A stretch of DNA of 64,000 bases, taken from positions 1-64,000 of the forward strand of contig NZ_JBHMEZ010000031.1 in the NCBI RefSeq assembly GCF_042427615.1. The letters run 5' to 3'. This DNA is from Formosa undariae (lineage in GTDB: Bacteria; Bacteroidota; Bacteroidia; Flavobacteriales; Flavobacteriaceae). Below, in pieces: positions 8,431-18,392 of the stretch (position 1 is its first letter; each line of letters opens with the position of its first letter). A model generated the notes under the pieces. That model saw only the letters and a list, made by a program, of their open reading frames with translations. It searched no databases and was not told the DNA's origin. The position numbers were made by a program, and so were the translations under genes.

Positions 8431-11400
8431 ATGAAAAAACCTTTACTTCTTTTAGCTTTATGTATAGGAAGCTACCTTAATGCACAAATAAACACAGGCG
8501 ATATGGCTTTTATTGGCATGAATGCCGATGGAGACGACGATTTTGCCATTGTTACATTTGTTGACATTCCGACAAACTCTACAATTCACTTTGCTGACAA
8601 AGAATGGACCGGCACAGAGTTTAATTCTGGAGAATCGGCCTATTCTTGGCTAAGCGGAACAACACTTATTCCTGCTGGCTCTATAATTACCTTTAATACT
8701 ATTAGTGACATCCCTTCTGTAAACTTTGGTAGTATCGATGGTGTACCTGGAGGTTTATCTTCTGGAAGTGAAACTATTTTTGCATACTTAGGAACAAATG
8801 TAGAAACACCAACAACCTTTATTGCTGCTGTTGCAAATGCGGCTGGTGCTTTTGGAGATTTAACAAATACAGGATTAACGCCAGGCCTAACAGCTATTAC
8901 ATATACCCCAGACGGTACAGATATTGCTGTTTATAATGGTCCGAAGTCAGGACTAGATGTTAATGGCTACCTCATCGCGCTTAACGACATGTCTAATTAC
9001 GACACCCAAGATACTGATGCAGATGACCATAACGATGGTGTTGCTCCCGAGTCTACTTTTAATACGACTGCTTTTGTGATATCTACCGAAGATGTAACTC
9101 CGCCTTCAGTTGTAAACATTGTAAGTGCAGATAAAGGCACAACACATGTTATCTTCTCGGAAACTATTCCTAAGGAAACGGCAGAGACCTTATCTAATTA
9201 TAATTTCACGCCTGCTCGTAATGTCTCTAATATTAGTTATGATGAAACTTCAAACACAGCGACTTTAACGCACGACGCTTTTAACGACGGTATTGCATAT
9301 GCATTAACGATTGGAAATATTATAGATTTAAAAGGAAACATACAAGTTACAGATTACACAAGTGAGTCCTTATATTATAATGTCACAACTGAAGGGTTAA
9401 TCATAACTGAAATTATGTATAATGCGCCTTCAGATAATTCGGATGCATTAGAATTTTTAGAAATTTACAACACCACTGATGAAGCTATTCAGTTAGGAGG
9501 AATTCAAGTAAAAGACGAAGGTAACTTTATCTTTACATTCCCTGAAATGAGTGTCGCTTCGAAAATGACAGTATTATTAGCAACAGACAAAACTACTGCC
9601 GATGCTTTTTATGGCGTAAACTTTCTAGATATGCCACAAGGTATTTCTAACGCTTTAGGAAATGGAGGCGAAATTTTAGAAATTGTAAATACAAAAGGTG
9701 AAACCATTTTCACAATGGAATACGACGACAAAGAGCCTTGGCCAACAGCTGCCGATGGCAATGGACCGTCCATAGAACTTTTAAATCCGAATGGAGATTT
9801 TAACGAAGGTACAAACTGGATGGCTTCTTCTAACGAAGTGGCAGAATCTTTAGGTTCTAAAGTATATGCTACACCTGGAACTTTTAATGCTATAATGAAT
9901 GCTAAACCTCAGCTTTCTTTTGCATCATCTACATATAATGTTTCTGAAGATGCGTCTGAAGTTAAAATTGAATTTAAACTATCTACCGCTTCAACTACAG
10001 CTGTTACTTTCGATGTGAATTTAGTGAGTGAATTAATCACTGCTTCTCCGGGAACAGATTTTACTTTTGAAAGTCAATCAGTGACTATTCCTGCCAATAC
10101 TATAGTGTATGAATTAATCATTCCGCTAACAGATGATTCAACAGTTGAAACTGATGAACTTTTCATTTTAGAAATTTCAAATCCTACCAATGCCACTTTA
10201 GGAGCTTACGAAACTGCTGGAGTATATATTATAGACAACGATCATGTTTTAGATATACCTAACGACCCATTAAATATTACGTTTAAAACGAGTTATCTTG
10301 TCGATGCTGCTGGTTCTGCAGAAATTAGTGCTTACGATGCCGAAACAAAACGCCTTTTTGTTTTAAACTCTATCGGAAAAACTATCGAAATTTTAGACTT
10401 CTCTAATCCTGAAAACATTATACCAATTAAAACTATAGACTTATCTACTTACGGAAGCGAAGGCCCGACGAGTGTTGCTGTCTATAACGGTTTAGTGACT
10501 GCTTCTGTGTCTAATGGACCAGAAACCGATGGTGTGGTGTTGTTTATGGATACAAATGGTGACCATATTTCTATGGTGACTGTAGGGAATTTACCTGACA
10601 ATGTCAGTTTTACTCCAGACGGAACAAAAATTCTTACAGCTAACGAAGGGCAACCAAATAGCGATTATAGCATCGACCCAGAAGGAACGATTTCTATTAT
10701 TACGGCTACTGCTGGCTTAGGAAACATTACTCAAGCAGATGTATTAACTATAAACTTCAATGCTTTCGATGCGCAATTAAATGAATTAAAAGCTAGCGGT
10801 GTTAGAATTACTGGTCCGAATGCTACAGTGTCTCAGGATGTAGAACCAGAATATATTACGTATTCAGACAATTCTAAAAAAGCGTGGGTAAGCTTACAAG
10901 AAAATAATGCGTTAGCGGTTATCGATTTAGAATCTAATACCATTACAGATATTCTTCCTTTAGGATTAAAAGATTTCAGTTTAACAGGAAATAGTTTCGA
11001 TGGTTCAGATAAAACGGACTTTATCTTTATGGCAAATTGGCCAGTTAAAGGCATGTACATGCCAGACGCAATCGCCTATTACGAACTTAATGGTATTGGT
11101 TATGTCGTTACAGCCAACGAAGGTGATGCAAGAGAATACGATACTTTTGTAGATGAAGCTAAAGTTGGAGACGGCGATTATGTCTTAGACCCTATTACTT
11201 TTCCAAATGGAGATTTATTAAAACTGGAACAAAATATTGGACGCTTAGCGGTGGCTAATACTACTGGAGACATTGATAATGATGGAGATTTCGACGAAAT
11301 CCACATGTATGGCGCTCGTTCTTTTAGTATTAGAAACGCTACCACCGGAGCTTTAGTTTACGATAGTGGTGATGATTTTGAACGTATCACTGCTGCAGAT

Positions 11401-11997
11401 CCTATTTACGGCGAATTATTCAATGTAAGTAATAGCAACAATAACTTTAAAAACCGAAGTGACAATAAAGGTCCTGAGCCAGAAGGTGTCACTATTTCTA
11501 AAATTGGAGATAAATTCTATGCTTTTATAACGCTAGAACGTGTTGGTGGTTTTATGACTTACGACATAACAGATCCTTCAAATCCGATATTCATTAAATA
11601 TATGAATAATCGTACTTTAGGAGACGATGAAGGTGGAGATTTAGCGCCTGAAGGTATTATTTACATCGCACCAGAAGACAATACTTTAGGTACAGGTTTA
11701 GTTGTAATCGCTAACGAAGTAAGCTCTACAATTAGTGTTTACGGATTAGACAACATTACGTTAAGTGTTGGAGATATTGAGAAGGAAGTAAATACGCTTA
11801 AATTCTATCCGAACCCAGTACAATCTAATCAGACCATTTACTTTAATCAGACCTTAGACGTGACCTTGTTTGATATGCAAGGGAGACAGATTTCAACAGA
11901 GAAAAACACAAGAACATTTACAGTTCCTAATTTAAATAACGGAACATACTTAGCTAAAACAAGCTTAGGTAAAACCTTAAAAATTGTAGTTGAATAA
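8431..11997 (+). CDS. large secreted T9SS protein: lamin-tail, Calx-beta and choice-of-anchor-I-like domains
   Basis: The 1188-residue protein starts with a signal peptide (MKKPLLLLALCIGSYLNAQ). By eye the order is: an N-terminal beta domain (about 20-220), an Ig-like SbsA-type domain (about 225-315), a lamin-tail-like domain (about 320-485, EGLIITEIMYN), a Calx-beta repeat (about 490-605, ending YIIDNDH), and a beta-propeller-like choice-of-anchor I region (about 610-1115, with FTPDGTKILTANEGQPN and VTANEGDAREYD). A type IX sorting tail follows (about 1118-1188, LKFYPNPVQ...LFDMQGR). It is thus predicted to pass Sec and then T9SS to the cell surface. Choice-of-anchor I proteins can resemble phosphatases or phytases; activity is unknown. 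It is monocistronic, with promoter and terminator of its own. Confidence 0.85.
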   Translation: MKKPLLLLALCIGSYLNAQINTGDMAFIGMNADGDDDFAIVTFVDIPTNSTIHFADKEWTGTEFNSGESAYSWLSGTTLIPAGSIITFNTISDIPSVNFGSIDGVPGGLSSGSETIFAYLGTNVETPTTFIAAVANAAGAFGDLTNTGLTPGLTAITYTPDGTDIAVYNGPKSGLDVNGYLIALNDMSNYDTQDTDADDHNDGVAPESTFNTTAFVISTEDVTPPSVVNIVSADKGTTHVIFSETIPKETAETLSNYNFTPARNVSNISYDETSNTATLTHDAFNDGIAYALTIGNIIDLKGNIQVTDYTSESLYYNVTTEGLIITEIMYNAPSDNSDALEFLEIYNTTDEAIQLGGIQVKDEGNFIFTFPEMSVASKMTVLLATDKTTADAFYGVNFLDMPQGISNALGNGGEILEIVNTKGETIFTMEYDDKEPWPTAADGNGPSIELLNPNGDFNEGTNWMASSNEVAESLGSKVYATPGTFNAIMNAKPQLSFASSTYNVSEDASEVKIEFKLSTASTTAVTFDVNLVSELITASPGTDFTFESQSVTIPANTIVYELIIPLTDDSTVETDELFILEISNPTNATLGAYETAGVYIIDNDHVLDIPNDPLNITFKTSYLVDAAGSAEISAYDAETKRLFVLNSIGKTIEILDFSNPENIIPIKTIDLSTYGSEGPTSVAVYNGLVTASVSNGPETDGVVLFMDTNGDHISMVTVGNLPDNVSFTPDGTKILTANEGQPNSDYSIDPEGTISIITATAGLGNITQADVLTINFNAFDAQLNELKASGVRITGPNATVSQDVEPEYITYSDNSKKAWVSLQENNALAVIDLESNTITDILPLGLKDFSLTGNSFDGSDKTDFIFMANWPVKGMYMPDAIAYYELNGIGYVVTANEGDAREYDTFVDEAKVGDGDYVLDPITFPNGDLLKLEQNIGRLAVANTTGDIDNDGDFDEIHMYGARSFSIRNATTGALVYDSGDDFERITAADPIYGELFNVSNSNNNFKNRSDNKGPEPEGVTISKIGDKFYAFITLERVGGFMTYDITDPSNPIFIKYMNNRTLGDDEGGDLAPEGIIYIAPEDNTLGTGLVVIANEVSSTISVYGLDNITLSVGDIEKEVNTLKFYPNPVQSNQTIYFNQTLDVTLFDMQGRQISTEKNTRTFTVPNLNNGTYLAKTSLGKTLKIVVE

Positions 11998-12024
11998 TTA
12001 CCATATTAATGTCATTTTTTTTCA

Positions 12025-12056
12025 AAGCGCTTTCATTTTATGAAGGCGCTTTTTTC
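12025..12056 (+). terminator. terminator of the T9SS gene
   Basis: AAGCGCTTTCAT (12025-12036), a TTT loop and ATGAAGGCGCTT (12040-12051) form a 12-bp stem with one G-T pair, followed by T residues. Confidence 0.9.
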
Positions 12057-12057
12057 T

Positions 12058-12617
12058 TGTTTCTCAATATTTGTAACTAAAACAAAATTCGCATTGTCCC
12101 TCTTATATTACATAGGGATGATTAAAAATACGTTAGACCGAATAGTAATTACATCTCTTTAAGACAAACTACAATCAACTAAAAATGGCCACTAGTGCAA
12201 CACAAATTATAAAGTAAAGCCATACTCTTTAAGATTAATAAAGCCTCAAAATAGCAAATGGTAATACTCTATACATTTTAGAAACAATATAATTCTAGCA
12301 TATTTAGCCCCTTAAAAACTAAATATTCCGCTTTTTATATGAACCCTTTACTTTTATTAAATGATTTTATTTTATTAATTGATATGAGTTTTATAAATAA
12401 TGTTCTTCCTTTTTACGAAAATGAAAACAATATTCCTTTAAGAATATAAATTAAATAATACTTTTATACCTTCTTATCATGTGCAAAAATAAACCTTACT
12501 TTTACTAATCACCTATTCAGAAATTAGGCTTTCAAATGGATAATATTCAAACTGAAATGCTATTCGACTTAAAATAGGTATATTGAAAACTTAATTCCAA
12601 CAAAAATAAAAGCATAA
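12058..12617. other. intergenic region with no recognised gene
   Basis: AT-rich DNA with stops in every frame. The only link to other parts of the window is AAATGCTATTCGA near 12555, which is identical to the left flank and first bases of the repeat copy at 6161. No clear promoter box was found close to the glucosidase start. Confidence 0.5.
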
Positions 12618-15239
12618 ATGAGCAAAAAAACTCAGGAAGCAGAACGGTTAGCAGTTTCTGACACTTATAAACATTGGAAAAAATGGGGTCCTTACTTAGC
12701 AGAAAGACAATGGGGAACGGTTCGCGAAGATTATAGTGAACATGGAAATGCTTGGGATTTTATAAATCATGATAATGCACGAAGTAATGCTTACAGATGG
12801 GGTGAAGAAGGTATTGGCGGATTTTGTGATTCGCGAGAAATATTATGTTTAGCGCCAGCCTTTTGGAATGGAAAAGATCCCATTTTAAAAGAACGCTTAT
12901 TTGGATTAACCAATAATCAGGGGAATCATGGTGAAGATGTAAAAGAACTTTATTTTCATCAAGTATCATCGCCAACGCACTCCTATTGTAAATACTTATA
13001 CAAGTACCCTCATAACGAATTTCCCTACGACGAATTAGTAAATACACAACGTAGTCGCGAAGAAACAGAATACGAATTATTAGATACAGATGCCTTTAAA
13101 GACAATGCCTATTTCGATTGTTTTATCGAATATGCTAAAGCAGATGTAGACGATATTTTAATGAAAGTTACCATTGTAAACCGAGGCGATAAACCGGCAG
13201 AAATTCATGTGCTTCCTCACTTATGGTATCGAAATTTTTGGAAACATAATAAACGTTTTACACGCCCAAGTATATATTCTGTTACCGACGATTGTGTTGA
13301 AACAAAAAGTGGTAGAAACGGTAGGTATTTTTTATATCACGAAAATGGTGAACAACTATTCTGTGACAACGAAACTAACAATAAACGTATTTACAATGTC
13401 CCTAACGAAGTAGACTATGTTAAGGATGGAATTAACGATTATGTTGTAAATTCAAAACCAACAGTGAATCCTGAAAAAACGGGATCACGAATGGCTGTTT
13501 GGCAAAAATTTACTTTAAAAGCGGGAGAAGAAAAAAGTGTAAGAATACGTCTTAGTAAAAAGCCAGTTGCAGAACCTTGGATAGATTTTAATGATCTATT
13601 CGATAAACGCATTGAAGAATGTGAAGCCTTTTATAGCGACATTATAAAAAAAGACATTCCAGAGACGCATCAACATATTGCGAAAAGAGCGTTCTCAGGA
13701 TTACTATGGACAAAACAGTTTTATTATTACGATGTTTTTAAATGGCTTTTTGGTGGCCCAGGAGAAAAACCAAGCTACCGAGCAGATTCTAGAAACTTTA
13801 ATTGGCAACATTTAACCAATAGGCACGTAATATCTATGCCCGATAAGTGGGAATATCCATGGTATGCCGCTTGGGATCTGGCTTTCCATATGGCATCCTT
13901 TGTAGAAATTGATCCTTATTTTGCAAAAGAACAATTGCTTTTGGTTCTACAAGAAAACTATATGCATCCCAACGGACAAATTCCTGCTTACGAATGGAAT
14001 TTTAGCGATGTGAATCCTCCTGTTCATTCATGGGCCGTTTGGAATGTTTATGAAAAAGATAAAAACAAGAACGGTGTTGGAGATACCGATTTCTTAGAAA
14101 AATCGTTTCAAAAACTACTTGTCAATTTTACTTGGTGGGTAAACCAAAAAGATAAAAATGGTACAGACCTTTTCGAAGGAGGCTTCTTAGGTTTAGACAA
14201 TATTGGTGTTTTCGACCGTAACCAAATGCCTGAAGGTATCACAAGAATGCAACAGGCGGATGCAACAAGTTGGATGGCCATGTTTACATTAAATTTACTT
14301 CGAATGTCTTTAGAGTTGGCTAAAACCAATTCTAATTACGAAGATTTTGCAGCCAAATTTCTTAGACACTTTTTAAACATTGCCTGGGCGATGCACCATA
14401 TAGGTCAAAAAGACATTTCATTATGGGACAATGACGATAGTTTTTATTACGATGTTGTCGAAATGTCTTCAGGAATTACAGACCGTATGAAGGTACGCTC
14501 TTTAGTAGGTATTATTCCTATGTTCGCTGTAGAAGTCATCAATAAAGAACTTTTCGACTCTCTAAGAAGGTTTAAAGTTAAAGTTGCCGAGATCGTGAGA
14601 ACACGCCCTGACTTAGCGTCGTTAATTTCGAACATTGAAAAAGCGAATGAAGATGGAAATTACTTATTCTCTATTATGCGTGGTTATAGATTAGAACATC
14701 TGTTGAAACGTTTATTAGACGAAGAAGAGTTTTTATCTGATTATGGTATCCGTTCACTTTCTAAATATCACCAAAAACATCCTTTTGTTTTCGAATATCA
14801 TGGACATCATGAAATACATTATGAGCCAGGAGAAAGCCAATCGAATATGTTCGGAGGAAATTCTAACTGGAGAGGCCCAATTTGGATGCCTATAAATTAT
14901 ATGATTATCCAGTCGCTACGCAAGTATTACACCTTTTATGGAGATAAATATGTTTATGAATTCCCTACAGGCTCAGGAAACAAACTTAATCTTAATGAAA
15001 TTGCAAACGAGATTACAAAACGTCTTGTAAAACTTTTCGAACCTAATACAGATGGTAAATATCAATACCATACCGATGATGAAAACCACTTGTTTACTAA
15101 AGATGAACATTTTAAAGATCAACATCTTTTTTATGAATTCTTCGATGGCGATACAGGTCGCGGATTAGGAGCCTCTCACCAAACGGGATGGACTGCTTTA
15201 ATTGCAAATTTAATTATGGATTTAGAAGAAAATAAGTAG
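12618..15239 (+). CDS. GH63-like glucosidase (MGH1-type)
   Basis: This 873-residue protein resembles bacterial family-63 glycoside hydrolases, which cut alpha-glucosides or mannosyl/glucosyl-glycerate with inversion. Visible blocks are the N-terminal region ERQWGTVREDYS...GNAWDF, a central YYYDVFKWLFGG, the (alpha/alpha)6 barrel stretch WEYPWYAAWDLAFH, and GNSNWRGPIWMPINYM. The Asp in AAWD and an acidic residue near the C-terminus (FYEFFDGDTGRG) are plausible acid/base residues. There is no signal peptide, so it should act in the cytoplasm on an imported or stored sugar. It appears monocistronic. The exact substrate cannot be read from sequence. Confidence 0.8.
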   Translation: MSKKTQEAERLAVSDTYKHWKKWGPYLAERQWGTVREDYSEHGNAWDFINHDNARSNAYRWGEEGIGGFCDSREILCLAPAFWNGKDPILKERLFGLTNNQGNHGEDVKELYFHQVSSPTHSYCKYLYKYPHNEFPYDELVNTQRSREETEYELLDTDAFKDNAYFDCFIEYAKADVDDILMKVTIVNRGDKPAEIHVLPHLWYRNFWKHNKRFTRPSIYSVTDDCVETKSGRNGRYFLYHENGEQLFCDNETNNKRIYNVPNEVDYVKDGINDYVVNSKPTVNPEKTGSRMAVWQKFTLKAGEEKSVRIRLSKKPVAEPWIDFNDLFDKRIEECEAFYSDIIKKDIPETHQHIAKRAFSGLLWTKQFYYYDVFKWLFGGPGEKPSYRADSRNFNWQHLTNRHVISMPDKWEYPWYAAWDLAFHMASFVEIDPYFAKEQLLLVLQENYMHPNGQIPAYEWNFSDVNPPVHSWAVWNVYEKDKNKNGVGDTDFLEKSFQKLLVNFTWWVNQKDKNGTDLFEGGFLGLDNIGVFDRNQMPEGITRMQQADATSWMAMFTLNLLRMSLELAKTNSNYEDFAAKFLRHFLNIAWAMHHIGQKDISLWDNDDSFYYDVVEMSSGITDRMKVRSLVGIIPMFAVEVINKELFDSLRRFKVKVAEIVRTRPDLASLISNIEKANEDGNYLFSIMRGYRLEHLLKRLLDEEEFLSDYGIRSLSKYHQKHPFVFEYHGHHEIHYEPGESQSNMFGGNSNWRGPIWMPINYMIIQSLRKYYTFYGDKYVYEFPTGSGNKLNLNEIANEITKRLVKLFEPNTDGKYQYHTDDENHLFTKDEHFKDQHLFYEFFDGDTGRGLGASHQTGWTALIANLIMDLEENK

Positions 15240-15254
15240 TACATGCTTTTTAAA

Positions 15255-15304
15255 AAGTGTGATTGAATTTTGTTAAATTTCTGGTTTTCAATCATACTTT
15301 TTTT
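15255..15304 (+). terminator. terminator of the glucosidase gene
   Basis: AAGTGTGATTGAA (15255-15267) pairs with TTCAATCATACTT (15287-15299), with one G-T pair and a 19-nt loop, followed by a T-run to 15304. Confidence 0.75.
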
Positions 15305-15362
15305 ATGACGTATAATTAGCATATATCGCACTTTTATCACGTTATTCACGAGAAAGTTCTTG

Positions 15363-15370
15363 TATATTTG
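15363..15370 (+). promoter_or_regulatory. -7 box of sdaA
   Basis: TATATTTG matches TAnnTTTG exactly and lies 23 bp upstream of the sdaA ATG. No good TTG -33 box is seen. Confidence 0.65.
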
Positions 15371-15393
15371 TTTCGATTAAAACGATTTCGTAA

Positions 15394-16818
15394 ATGGAGA
15401 TAATTTCAGTATTCGACATGTTAAAAATAGGCGTTGGCCCTTCTAGTTCTCATACTTTAGGTCCATGGAGAGCAGCCGAACGTTGGATTAAAGAACTAAA
15501 AGAATCAAATAGATTTAATAAAGTTGAAAAAGTAACAATAGACCTATATGGATCTTTATCCTTAACAGGTGTTGGACATGCCACAGATTTGGCTTTAATG
15601 CTAGGCCTTACTGGTGGCGATCCCGAACGTATTCCTACAGACTCGATTAGCGCTATTATTTCATCCATAAAAGAGACAAAGACACTGGCTTTAAATAATG
15701 AAAGGGACATTCCTTTCGATTTTAAAACAGATATCATTTTTAACAAAAAATTTCTGCCTTTCCATTCTAACGGATTAACATTTTCGGCTTTAATTAATGG
15801 GAGAAAATATAAATCGACCTTCTACTCTATTGGTGGTGGTTTTGTAGTAAAAGAAGAACGCGTAAATTCTAAAGCCAATAAAATTATTTTTCAATGCACA
15901 CTGCCCTACCCTGTAGATTCTGGTGTGAAATTATTAGAATTTTGTAATCAGCTTAATTTACCGATTTCTAGTGTTGTTCTTGAAAACGAAAAATCTTTAC
16001 GTGAATCTGATGTTATAGATTTCGAATTACATCGCATCTGGAATACCATGCTAGAATGTATGTACACTGGTTGCCATACTGAAGGAAATTTACCTGGCGG
16101 ACTTAATGTACGTAGACGTGCGTACGATATGCACAAAAAATTACATGGAGACATTCCGTATAACAATCCGCAAGAATGGTTAGAATCTATTCGTGATACC
16201 GAGGTTAAATTTCGACAAATTCTTAAATGGGTAAGTTGTTTTGCCTTATCTGTAAATGAAGTAAACGCCGCCTTAGGTCGTGTTGTTACGGCGCCTACAA
16301 ATGGAAGTGCCGGAGTAATTCCTGCCGTGCTTATGTATTATTTGGTAATCGAAAACCATGAAGCCGATTTCGAACATATTAAAAAATTCTTATTGGTTGC
16401 TGGAGAAATTGGAAGCATCTTTAAAAAAGGAGCAACAATTTCTGCCGCTATGGGTGGTTGTCAAGCCGAAATAGGCGTATCATCGGCAATGGCTGCAGGT
16501 GCATTAACCGAACTTTTAGGAGGAACTCCAGAACAGGTTTTAGTCGCTGCTGAAATTGCAATGGAACATCACCTTGGTTTAACCTGCGATCCCATTGGTG
16601 GATTAGTACAAATTCCGTGTATAGAACGTAATTCTATGGGTGCCATTAAAGCCATAAATGCTGCCGAACTTGCTCTAGAAACCGATCCTAATAATGTAAA
16701 AGTACCTTTGGACAAAGTAGTATCTACGATGTGGGAAACAGCAAAAGACATGAATTCTAAATACAAAGAAACATCGGAAGGCGGATTAGCTGTTGGTGTG
16801 CACTTATCCGATTGTTAA
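15394..16818 (+). CDS. sdaA: L-serine ammonia-lyase, iron-sulfur type, single chain
   Basis: The enzyme deaminates L-serine to pyruvate and ammonia using a [4Fe-4S] cluster. Its 474 residues start MEIISVFDMLKIGVGPSSSHTLGPWRAAE, the beta-domain signature of SdaA. Glycine-rich APTNGSAGVIPAV and candidate cluster cysteines (GGCQAEIG, LTCDPIGG, VQIPCIERNSMGA) lie in the C-terminal alpha domain. Length and domain order fit the fused one-chain type of E. coli rather than the two-subunit type. It has its own promoter and no obvious partner genes. Confidence 0.95.
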   Translation: MEIISVFDMLKIGVGPSSSHTLGPWRAAERWIKELKESNRFNKVEKVTIDLYGSLSLTGVGHATDLALMLGLTGGDPERIPTDSISAIISSIKETKTLALNNERDIPFDFKTDIIFNKKFLPFHSNGLTFSALINGRKYKSTFYSIGGGFVVKEERVNSKANKIIFQCTLPYPVDSGVKLLEFCNQLNLPISSVVLENEKSLRESDVIDFELHRIWNTMLECMYTGCHTEGNLPGGLNVRRRAYDMHKKLHGDIPYNNPQEWLESIRDTEVKFRQILKWVSCFALSVNEVNAALGRVVTAPTNGSAGVIPAVLMYYLVIENHEADFEHIKKFLLVAGEIGSIFKKGATISAAMGGCQAEIGVSSAMAAGALTELLGGTPEQVLVAAEIAMEHHLGLTCDPIGGLVQIPCIERNSMGAIKAINAAELALETDPNNVKVPLDKVVSTMWETAKDMNSKYKETSEGGLAVGVHLSDC

Positions 16819-16904
16819 ACTGTTGTTTAAGTTTGATTATATTTAGAGTTCGCAATATATTTATAGTATAATTGTTCTTATAAAAACGCTCGGTTAAAGT
16901 CTAT

Positions 16905-18392
16905 ATGAATTACAGCCCTTTTAAAATATGCTTTAGCATTTGCGTTACCTTATTACTATTATTGGGGCTTACTTATTTTAGTACATCAAACACCTTACCT
17001 AATGGAAAATCTGAAGACGGTTTTTTATTATTTGGACAGTCCATAAAATATCCTACAACAGCTTCTTTTTGGAGTGTTAAAAACACATCCAAAGGCAACA
17101 CTAAGTCTTTAGACAGTATTGTAAATAACATAGAAACTTTAGTAGATCCCGAAGAAGATATTAATGTTATAGTTGAAAAGAAGAAATTCATTCCTAAGAT
17201 TCCTAATCTTTCAAAAATTGATACCTCTAAAATTGAACGGATCGCTTATCCATCAAACAAAGAAGAGTTTATTGCGCATTTAAAAGGACAGCTTACTGCT
17301 CCGACAAGCAGAATTATCCATTACGGAGATTCTCAAATTGAAGGCGATCGTATGTCGTCTTATATCCGAAATAAACTCCAAAATTTATACGGAGGAAATG
17401 GCCCTGGATTTACACCTGTTTCTCAAGTTTATGAAAACATAAGTTCTGTAGTTACAACTTCAGAAAATTGGACACGTCATGCAGCATTCGACCCTTCAAA
17501 AAAACGGTATGAGCACAAAAAATATGGCGCTTTCACTACATTCTCTAGATTTACCCCTTATTATGAGATTTTCGCAGATCGTATCAATTTAGATACCCTA
17601 CAACTTGTAAAAGCAAGCATTTCTGTAAAACCATCTAAAAAAACGTATACTAATATGCGTCAATTTACTACGATTGGTTTTCATTACGGAAACGCTCAAC
17701 TTCCTGTTTCGATAAAAGTGTTTTCAAACGGATCGCTAATAAAAGAAGGCCAGTTAATCTCTGATGGTAATTATCATAATTTCAAGATCAAACTATCAGC
17801 TCCTTCGACTGAACTAGTTTTTGAACTCGAAGGAAAAATGAGTCCTGATGTATATGGATTAACTCTAGATGGCGAAGAAGGCATTCAGTTAGACAATGTA
17901 GCCATGCGTGGTTCTGCCGGAACCGTTTTTGCGGGTTTGAATGGAGAAAACTTCGCGCAGATGTATAGAGAATTAGACCCAAAAGTTCTAATTTTTCAAT
18001 ATGGCGGAAACTCAGTGCCTTACGTTAAAGACTCTTTAGAAGTGAGTCAATATGTGGGATATTTAAAAAATCATATCAGTTGGGTAAGGCGAAAAACAAA
18101 AGATGCGAGCATCATTTTTATCGGACCTGCAGATATGACAACAACAGAAAATGGTGCCTTACGAACCTATCCGCTTTTACCCTATTTAAATAAACTGTTA
18201 CGCGAGATGTGTTATGACAACGATATCGCATATTGGAGTACGTTTAAAGCTATGGGTGGAGAAAATGCGATGGAACATTGGGTAGACCAAAAACTTGCAG
18301 GTAGCGATTACACACATTTTTCACTTTCGGGGACACGAATAATTTCAGAATTATTTTTTCTCTCTTTATATATGGATTTAACACAAAACTAA
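16905..18392 (+). CDS. SGNH/GDSL-type hydrolase or acyltransferase, membrane-anchored
   Basis: The 495-residue protein has one N-terminal hydrophobic segment (FKICFSICVTLLLLLGLTYF) that is either a signal or an anchor, then a linker and an SGNH fold. Block I is HYGDSQIEGDRM with the nucleophile Ser; AMRGSAGT may supply the block II Gly; FQYGGNSVPY holds the block III Asn; DYTHFSLSG gives the C-terminal Asp and His. All four SGNH residues appear present. It overlaps the next SGNH gene by one base (TAATG), and an MBOAT gene follows. It probably adds or removes O-acyl groups on an exported glycan; the substrate is unknown. Confidence 0.8.
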   Translation: MNYSPFKICFSICVTLLLLLGLTYFSTSNTLPNGKSEDGFLLFGQSIKYPTTASFWSVKNTSKGNTKSLDSIVNNIETLVDPEEDINVIVEKKKFIPKIPNLSKIDTSKIERIAYPSNKEEFIAHLKGQLTAPTSRIIHYGDSQIEGDRMSSYIRNKLQNLYGGNGPGFTPVSQVYENISSVVTTSENWTRHAAFDPSKKRYEHKKYGAFTTFSRFTPYYEIFADRINLDTLQLVKASISVKPSKKTYTNMRQFTTIGFHYGNAQLPVSIKVFSNGSLIKEGQLISDGNYHNFKIKLSAPSTELVFELEGKMSPDVYGLTLDGEEGIQLDNVAMRGSAGTVFAGLNGENFAQMYRELDPKVLIFQYGGNSVPYVKDSLEVSQYVGYLKNHISWVRRKTKDASIIFIGPADMTTTENGALRTYPLLPYLNKLLREMCYDNDIAYWSTFKAMGGENAMEHWVDQKLAGSDYTHFSLSGTRIISELFFLSLYMDLTQN

